A stretch of 42,238 bases of DNA from an uncultured Actinomycetales bacterium (GTDB taxonomy: Bacteria > Actinomycetota > Actinomycetes > S36-B12): the NCBI GenBank assembly GCA_913063435.1, contig CAJXYI010000023.1, forward strand, positions 1 to 42,238, written 5' to 3'. The translations under genes and the position numbers were made by a program. Shown one piece after another: positions 37,499 to 42,238 of the stretch. Position 1 is the stretch's first letter. Each line of letters begins with the position of its first letter. The notes below the pieces were generated by a model. That model was not told the DNA's origin. It worked only from the letters and a program-made list of their open reading frames with translations, and ran no database searches.

Positions 37499-38749
37499 GT
37501 GAGCTCTCCTGGTAGCCCGACTGCTCCGACTGCCCCCGCGGGCACCCCCCTGGCTCGGGGAACCGTCGTGGTGGCCGGCGCCCTCGCACTCGCCCAGGTG
37601 CTGGCCTATCTCGTCAGCATCGTGGCCGCCCGCGCCCTCGGGCCCGCTCAGTTCGGTGTCCTGGCCGCACTCCTCGGCTTGCTGCTGATCGGCAATGTGG
37701 TGGCTCTGGGATTGCAGGCGGTGATCGCCCGCCAGATCGTCACCCTGCCCGCCGAGTCCAAGGCGGGTGCCGGCGCTACCGTGCTGCGCAGCAGCCTGAT
37801 GGTCGCCGTCGCCGTCGGACTGGCCACCCTGGTGATCTCTCCGGTTCTCATGTGGGTGCTCCAACTCGACGACTGGTGGCCCCTGCTGTGGGTCGCCGCG
37901 ACCCTCGTTCCCCTGACGTGGATCGGTGCCCAACTCGGTGTCGCACAGGGCCGCGAGTCCTTCGGCCGACTGGCGGCCGTCTACGCCGCGGTCGGCATCG
38001 GGAGGGGCATCGGAGGTGTGGCGGGCGCCATCGTCGGCCAGACCGCCACCGCGACGATCATCGGGGTTTTCCTCGGCACCACCCTGGGTGCGCTAGTCGG
38101 ACGCATCACCGTGCGAGCCCTGACGCCAGCCGGTCGGTATCGCATCGAGCGACTCGTGGCACAGGTCGCCCACGCCACCCATGCGCTCCTGGCCCTGTTC
38201 ATCCTGACCAACATCGACGTGATCTTGGCCCGTGCTCTGCTCGACGCCGAAGAGGCCGGGATCTACGGGGTGGGCGCCGTGATCGCCAAGGTGGCGTTCT
38301 GGCTGCCGCAATTCGTCGGTGTCGTAGCCTTCCCGCGACTGGCCGATGCTCGCCGGTCGCGGGCTCTGCTGGTGACCGTCCTCGCCGTCGGCGGTCTCGG
38401 CGGCCTGGTCGTCATCGCGACCGCGGTGCTGCCGGGACTGGCAGTGGCGATCGCCGGAGGACCCGACTACACCGCCCTCGTTCCCCTGGCGTGGCTGTTC
38501 GCCAGCATCGGTGCCCTGTTCTCACTCGCCCAGGTGCTGCTGCTGTCCCGCCTCGCCGTGGACGACCGGCTCGCGGTCATCGCCGTATGGGGCGCCATCG
38601 TCGTCCTCGTCGTACTGGCCACGGTGGTACTGCCCCGTAGCGTCGCCGGACTCGCGACGGCCGCGGCTGTATCAGGAGCCGCCCTCGTTGTGGCCGGTCT
38701 CATCCACGCCTTCGTCCACGACCGCAAGGATGCGCAACCCAACCCCTAG
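37499..38749 (+). CDS. oligosaccharide flippase (MOP/Wzx-like)
   Basis: Membrane protein of 416 residues with about twelve helices, alternating as in MOP-superfamily exporters of lipid-linked sugars. The N-terminal segment LAQVLAYLVSIVAARALGPAQFGVLAALLG is typical of polysaccharide synthases/flippases (Wzx, PST). It probably moves a lipid-linked precursor of the cluster's glycan across the membrane. GTG 37499 is chosen because a TATCGT box lies seven bases upstream; GTG 37490 overlaps that box and the frame is open to 37418 only over the opposite gene. It converges on the hydrolase gene, 63 bases apart. Confidence 0.85.
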   Translation: MSSPGSPTAPTAPAGTPLARGTVVVAGALALAQVLAYLVSIVAARALGPAQFGVLAALLGLLLIGNVVALGLQAVIARQIVTLPAESKAGAGATVLRSSLMVAVAVGLATLVISPVLMWVLQLDDWWPLLWVAATLVPLTWIGAQLGVAQGRESFGRLAAVYAAVGIGRGIGGVAGAIVGQTATATIIGVFLGTTLGALVGRITVRALTPAGRYRIERLVAQVAHATHALLALFILTNIDVILARALLDAEEAGIYGVGAVIAKVAFWLPQFVGVVAFPRLADARRSRALLVTVLAVGGLGGLVVIATAVLPGLAVAIAGGPDYTALVPLAWLFASIGALFSLAQVLLLSRLAVDDRLAVIAVWGAIVVLVVLATVVLPRSVAGLATAAAVSGAALVVAGLIHAFVHDRKDAQPNP

Positions 38750-38812
38750 TCACGTGCCGGAACCCGCACCGGAGATCGGGGGCGAGGAGGGGCTGCCTCC
38801 CCGGGAGGGCAA

Positions 38813-40264
38813 TCAGCCCACCGGGACGACGGCCTCCGGCGCCGGCCACGGACCAGGCGCGAAGATCGGGCTGAAGCCGCTGTCGGGACCCATCGCCGCC
38901 GCGATCGCCGCCTGAGCGGGATAGACGCCATCGCGGACCCAGCGATCGAGCAATTCCACGATCGCGATCCGAGATTGCGCCGTGAAGTTGCAGTGTCCCG
39001 CGCCATACGGCGCACCCTGCTCGGGCGAGAACTCCGGCGGGGGCACGGTGAACGTCTGCACCAGATCAGCCCGCGCCAAACCACTCGCTGCCGCAGCGTC
39101 GAAGCGATCACGATAGAAGGTCTCGTTCTGCACGATCACCCAGTCATAGGCGGTGTGCATCGTGATGACCGGCACCTGGATGCGTCCGGTCGGATTGCCG
39201 CCGCGCTCCAGGGCCGCTGCACGTGCGGTCGGATCGGCCGCCACTCGCGGACCATTGTCGAGGATGCCGAGGAAACCCTGTGCCGCACCGCCTCCGCCGA
39301 TCGTGTTGATCGCTTCGATCTCACTCTCGTTGACTCTGGCGGCATAGTCGGCTAGCTCGTTGCCCGACACATTGCCGCCGTAACGCTGCTCGATGTCATA
39401 GCGGCCTACGGTGGCGTAGCCCAGAACCGTCAGCAGATTCTCCACCGTGCCCGAGATCTGGCTGACCAGATCAGCGCCGTCGAAGGTCCGGGTGCGGGAC
39501 GGGGCATCCGAGATCGCCGCGATGGTGAGGACCTTCGCGATCACCTCGGGGTTCTGCTCCTGAACGCCAGCCAGAATGCGCGATGCGGCACCCTCCCAGG
39601 CCAGCACGGCCTCCTCATAGCTTGCGTAATCTGCGATCTTCATCTGCGGATACACCAACTGCTGGATCGCGTAGGCCACATCGAAAGCGAGATCGATATT
39701 GGGCACCATCCCGGCGACCACACCGCATAACGGTGCCGCGCCATCGATCCAGTCGGTTTCCTGCTCGGCCAGCATGGCCGTGATCAGCCCGCCGAGGGAA
39801 TCACCCCACACCAGAGTCCGGTTCGGGGTGGCGATGTTCTCGCTGAAGAAGTCATAGATCTGACCCGCCGCTGCGACACCATCCTCGACGGCCCAACCAT
39901 TGCTGGCGTAGGACGACCCCGCGATGGCGAAGCCGCGAGAGAGCAATTCCTCCCCGAGGGACCGATCACCCGAATCCCAGCCCGGTGCCGGGACGGCCGT
40001 GGTCACGACCGGATCGAACGTAGGTGGGAAAGGTTGCGCGGGTCGATAGCCGTGGGAATAGATCAGCAGGGTGCCGTTCCACGTTTCGGGCATCACGATC
40101 TCATAGTCCGCACCTTCGATGGTGCCGGTGCAGGCCACCGAGTCGCACCCGGTGAAGGGCACATCGGTGCTGGAATCGCGCTGCGGGCTCGACGCAGCTG
40201 CTGAGCAGCCAGCGATCAGGAGGGCAGAGACGGCCAGGGACGCAACGACGGTATGACGACGCAT
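38813..40264 (-). CDS. secreted lipoprotein alpha/beta hydrolase
   Basis: The 483-residue product starts with a lipoprotein signal, MRRHTVVASLAVSALLIAGC, with the lipobox LIAGC and lipidation site C20. The mature part has an alpha/beta-hydrolase fold: a HGYRP oxyanion-side loop, the nucleophile S156 in VWGDSLGG, a probable acid in HTAYDWVI and the histidine in GAGHCNF. Several pairs of cysteines suggest disulfides. Substrate is unknown; esterase or peptidase activity on extracellular material is possible. ATG 40264 is chosen because the signal peptide begins there; the frame runs further upstream into polA. A CAGACT sequence seven bases upstream is a poor -10 candidate. Confidence 0.85.
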   Translation of the reverse strand: MRRHTVVASLAVSALLIAGCSAAASSPQRDSSTDVPFTGCDSVACTGTIEGADYEIVMPETWNGTLLIYSHGYRPAQPFPPTFDPVVTTAVPAPGWDSGDRSLGEELLSRGFAIAGSSYASNGWAVEDGVAAAGQIYDFFSENIATPNRTLVWGDSLGGLITAMLAEQETDWIDGAAPLCGVVAGMVPNIDLAFDVAYAIQQLVYPQMKIADYASYEEAVLAWEGAASRILAGVQEQNPEVIAKVLTIAAISDAPSRTRTFDGADLVSQISGTVENLLTVLGYATVGRYDIEQRYGGNVSGNELADYAARVNESEIEAINTIGGGGAAQGFLGILDNGPRVAADPTARAAALERGGNPTGRIQVPVITMHTAYDWVIVQNETFYRDRFDAAAASGLARADLVQTFTVPPPEFSPEQGAPYGAGHCNFTAQSRIAIVELLDRWVRDGVYPAQAAIAAAMGPDSGFSPIFAPGPWPAPEAVVPVG

Positions 40265-40349
40265 GGGGCGCAGTCTGGCACGGGTGAACTCCCGTTGACG
40301 CCAAGTTGGCCGAATAGACAACCCGCTCTTTCCATGAGCCTCGGTGAAA

Positions 40350-42238
40350 TCAGTGGCCGGCGGCTTCCCAGGTGGGGCCCATTCCCACCGAGACGTCCAG
40401 GGGTACATCCAGTTCCAGGGCCGAGCCCATCGTCTCGACCAGCAACTCACGGACGGCGTCCTGCTCATCGGTGGCCACCTCGAGGACCAGCTCGTCGTGG
40501 ACCTGCAGCAGCAGCCGGGACGCGAAGCCCCCTTCGTCCAGCCGTCGAGACACCCCGATCATGGCGATCTTGATGATGTCGGCGGCCGACCCCTGGATCG
40601 GCGCATTGAGCGCCATGCGCTCTGCCATCTCGCGTCGCTGCCGCTGATCGCTGGTCAGGTCGGGCAGATAACGACGCCGGCCCAGCATCGTCTCGGTGAA
40701 ACCGCTCGAGCGTGCCTCATCGACCACGTGTGCCAGGTAATCGCGCACGCCACCGAAACGAGCGAAGTACTCATCCATCAGCACCTTCGCTTCACCGGGA
40801 TCGATGCCCAACTGCTGCCCCAGGCCGTAGGACGACAACCCGTAGGCGAGCCCATAGGACATCGCCTTGATCCGGCGGCGCATCTCCGGATCCACTTCGT
40901 CCGGTGCGACGTCGAAGACCCGAGCGGCGACGGTGGAATGCAGGTCCTCGCCCTCGGCGAAGGCCTCGATCAAGCCGGTGTCCTGCGACAGGTGAGCCAT
41001 GATGCGCATCTCGATCTGGCTGTAGTCGGCTGTCAGGAGGGTCGAATACCCCTCCCCTACAACGAAACAACCGCGGATCTGGCGACCTGCCTCGGTGCGA
41101 ATGGGAATGTTCTGAAGATTGGGATCGCTGCTGGATAGCCGGCCGGTCGAGGTCACCGTCTGCTGGAACGTCGTGTGAATGCGACCTGACGCATCGACGA
41201 GTGGAATGAGACCGTCGACGGTCTGGCGGAGTTTCGTGACATCCCGCCAGCCAAGGATGCACTCCAGAATCGGGTCCTGCGTTTGCTCGAACAGAGCCTG
41301 CAGGCTTTCCGCATCCGTGGTGTACCCCGTCTTGATCTTCTTGGTCTTAGGCAGCCCTCGCTCATCGAAGAGTATCTGCTGCAACTGTTTCGGGGATCCC
41401 ATAGTGAACTCGCGCCCAGCGATAGTGAAGGCACGTGACTCCCAATCCGCAGCCTGCGACGCGAATCGATCGGACAGCGCCTGCAATCGCGTGGTGTCTA
41501 CCGCGATTCCAGCGTGTTCCATGTGCGCCAGAATCACGGTGACCGGCAACTCGACATCGTCGAGCAGCGTGGTTCCGTCCACCTTGTCTAGGTCCTGGCT
41601 CAAGACGGGGTACAACTGCGCTATCGCCACAGCATGTTCGGCAATGCGCTCGGCGACCCCGTCGGTGCCATCGTCATCCAGCGACAGCTGCTCCCCCGCT
41701 GCCTCATCGACGTTCACCGAACGCTTCAGATAACGCACCGTCAGGTCGTCCAGGGATGGGCTTCGCTGACCGGGGGCCAGCAGATAGGCAGCGAGGGCGG
41801 TATCGAACACGATTCCCTCGACCGGCCAGTTCTGGGCCATCGTGGCTAGCAGTGGCCCCTTGAGATCATGCCCGATGATCTGCGTGCTCGGATTGCTCAG
41901 CCAGTCTCGGATCGCTTGCTGATCGTCCTCTGCGATCGCGGCCCACTCGGCGACGCTCACCCGACCGGCACCCTCGGAACTATCCGTCGGTATCGGACAG
42001 AATGCGATGTGGGTGATGCGACCGGTTCCCGCACCCCAGGACCCCGAGAACGCCACGGCGGCGGCTTCCACTGATCCCAGCCACGACGTCCAACCACCCG
42101 CGCTCACGATGTGCCTGTCCTTCACGCGGGTAGGGACCGACTCCGCCGTGCCTTCGCCGTCTGGACTGGCACCCAGAACCGACCAGATGCGGTCGCGAAG
42201 CGCTCGGAACTCCAGCGCTTCGAGGATCTGGTCGACCT
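40350..42238 (-). CDS. polA: DNA polymerase I, 5' end cut by window
   Basis: The 628 C-terminal residues are visible; the 5'-nuclease domain lies beyond the window edge. The first visible residues, DQILEALEFRALRDRIW, are the end of the linker before the 3'-5' exonuclease-like domain. That domain lacks the first-motif DxE pair (the segment reads VSAGGWTSWLGSVEAAAV), so proofreading is probably lost, as in other actinobacterial and thermophile Pol I. The polymerase motifs are intact: A, LTADYSQIEMRIMAHLSQD; B, RRRIKAMSYGLAYGL; C, LLQVHDELVLEV. It fills gaps after excision repair and matures Okazaki fragments. An internal GTG at 42125 is not the start. Confidence 0.96.
   Translation of the reverse strand, partial: VDQILEALEFRALRDRIWSVLGASPDGEGTAESVPTRVKDRHIVSAGGWTSWLGSVEAAAVAFSGSWGAGTGRITHIAFCPIPTDSSEGAGRVSVAEWAAIAEDDQQAIRDWLSNPSTQIIGHDLKGPLLATMAQNWPVEGIVFDTALAAYLLAPGQRSPSLDDLTVRYLKRSVNVDEAAGEQLSLDDDGTDGVAERIAEHAVAIAQLYPVLSQDLDKVDGTTLLDDVELPVTVILAHMEHAGIAVDTTRLQALSDRFASQAADWESRAFTIAGREFTMGSPKQLQQILFDERGLPKTKKIKTGYTTDAESLQALFEQTQDPILECILGWRDVTKLRQTVDGLIPLVDASGRIHTTFQQTVTSTGRLSSSDPNLQNIPIRTEAGRQIRGCFVVGEGYSTLLTADYSQIEMRIMAHLSQDTGLIEAFAEGEDLHSTVAARVFDVAPDEVDPEMRRRIKAMSYGLAYGLSSYGLGQQLGIDPGEAKVLMDEYFARFGGVRDYLAHVVDEARSSGFTETMLGRRRYLPDLTSDQRQRREMAERMALNAPIQGSAADIIKIAMIGVSRRLDEGGFASRLLLQVHDELVLEVATDEQDAVRELLVETMGSALELDVPLDVSVGMGPTWEAAGH

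Noticed and set aside
38786-38800. GGAGG-GGCTG-CCTCC hairpin between the flippase and hydrolase genes as a terminator
   Set aside because: Five-pair stem without a T-run in a C/G-rich stretch; could be chance.

Overview
The window is 42 kb of gene-dense, high-GC chromosomal DNA from an actinobacterium (Actinomycetota). The evidence is the gene content (RbpA, WhiA, OpcA, an AftD-type arabinofuranosyltransferase, a DUF3068 protein) and the gene order. The stretch ctaA / ctaB / tkt-tal-zwf-opcA / rbpA-secG-tpiA-pgk-gap / whiA-yvcK-rapZ-uvrC / Rieske / uvrA / uvrB / rpsA / polA follows the order known from Streptomyces and relatives. No insertion sequence, prophage, CRISPR array, tRNA or rRNA was seen, and no gene-free stretch exceeds 300 bases; the longest are about 230 bases (26683-26911) and 209 bases (21171-21379). 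The genus cannot be named from the sequence alone.

Layout. 2-2953: the end of an ABC permease gene, then heme A synthase (ctaA), convergent with heme O synthase (ctaB). 3022-8785: a plus-strand pentose-phosphate operon (tkt, tal, zwf, opcA) with no 6-phosphogluconolactonase gene attached. 8800-12577: a minus-strand block gap-pgk-tpiA-secG-rbpA. 12737-17611: a minus-strand block uvrC-rapZ-yvcK-whiA. 17651-21170: a Rieske lipoprotein and uvrA. 21171-21379: a divergent intergenic region with a 32-bp perfect inverted repeat. 21380-26682: a metallo-beta-lactamase-fold hydrolase facing a minus-strand rpsA-uvrB-terC group. 26912-38749: an envelope-glycan cluster (DUF3068 protein, acyltransferase, AftD-like arabinofuranosyltransferase, methyltransferase, GT4 glycosyltransferase, a small membrane protein, a large polytopic membrane protein, an oligosaccharide flippase). 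From memory its content and orientation resemble the M. tuberculosis Rv0224c-Rv0228 and aftD neighbourhoods. 38813-42238: a lipoprotein alpha/beta hydrolase and the 3' part of polA.

How the genes work together. CtaB and CtaA make heme O and then heme A for the aa3 oxidase. Tkt, Tal, Zwf and OpcA supply NADPH and pentoses, and Gap, Pgk and TpiA run lower glycolysis. YvcK and RapZ are linked in other bacteria to carbon and cell-wall precursor control. UvrA, UvrB and UvrC form the nucleotide excision repair machinery, and PolA fills the repaired gap. The glycan cluster probably builds and exports an arabinose-containing envelope polymer.

The main points for a second look are: the long nested palindrome between uvrA and the hydrolase gene; a uvrB reading frame with no ATG, GTG or TTG before its conserved N-terminus, apparently starting at ATT overlapping the rpsA stop; a recurring TANNNT box 5-7 bases before start codons, which implies many leaderless mRNAs; two divergent gene pairs with overlapping -10 boxes; and a lysine-rich repeat tail on UvrA.
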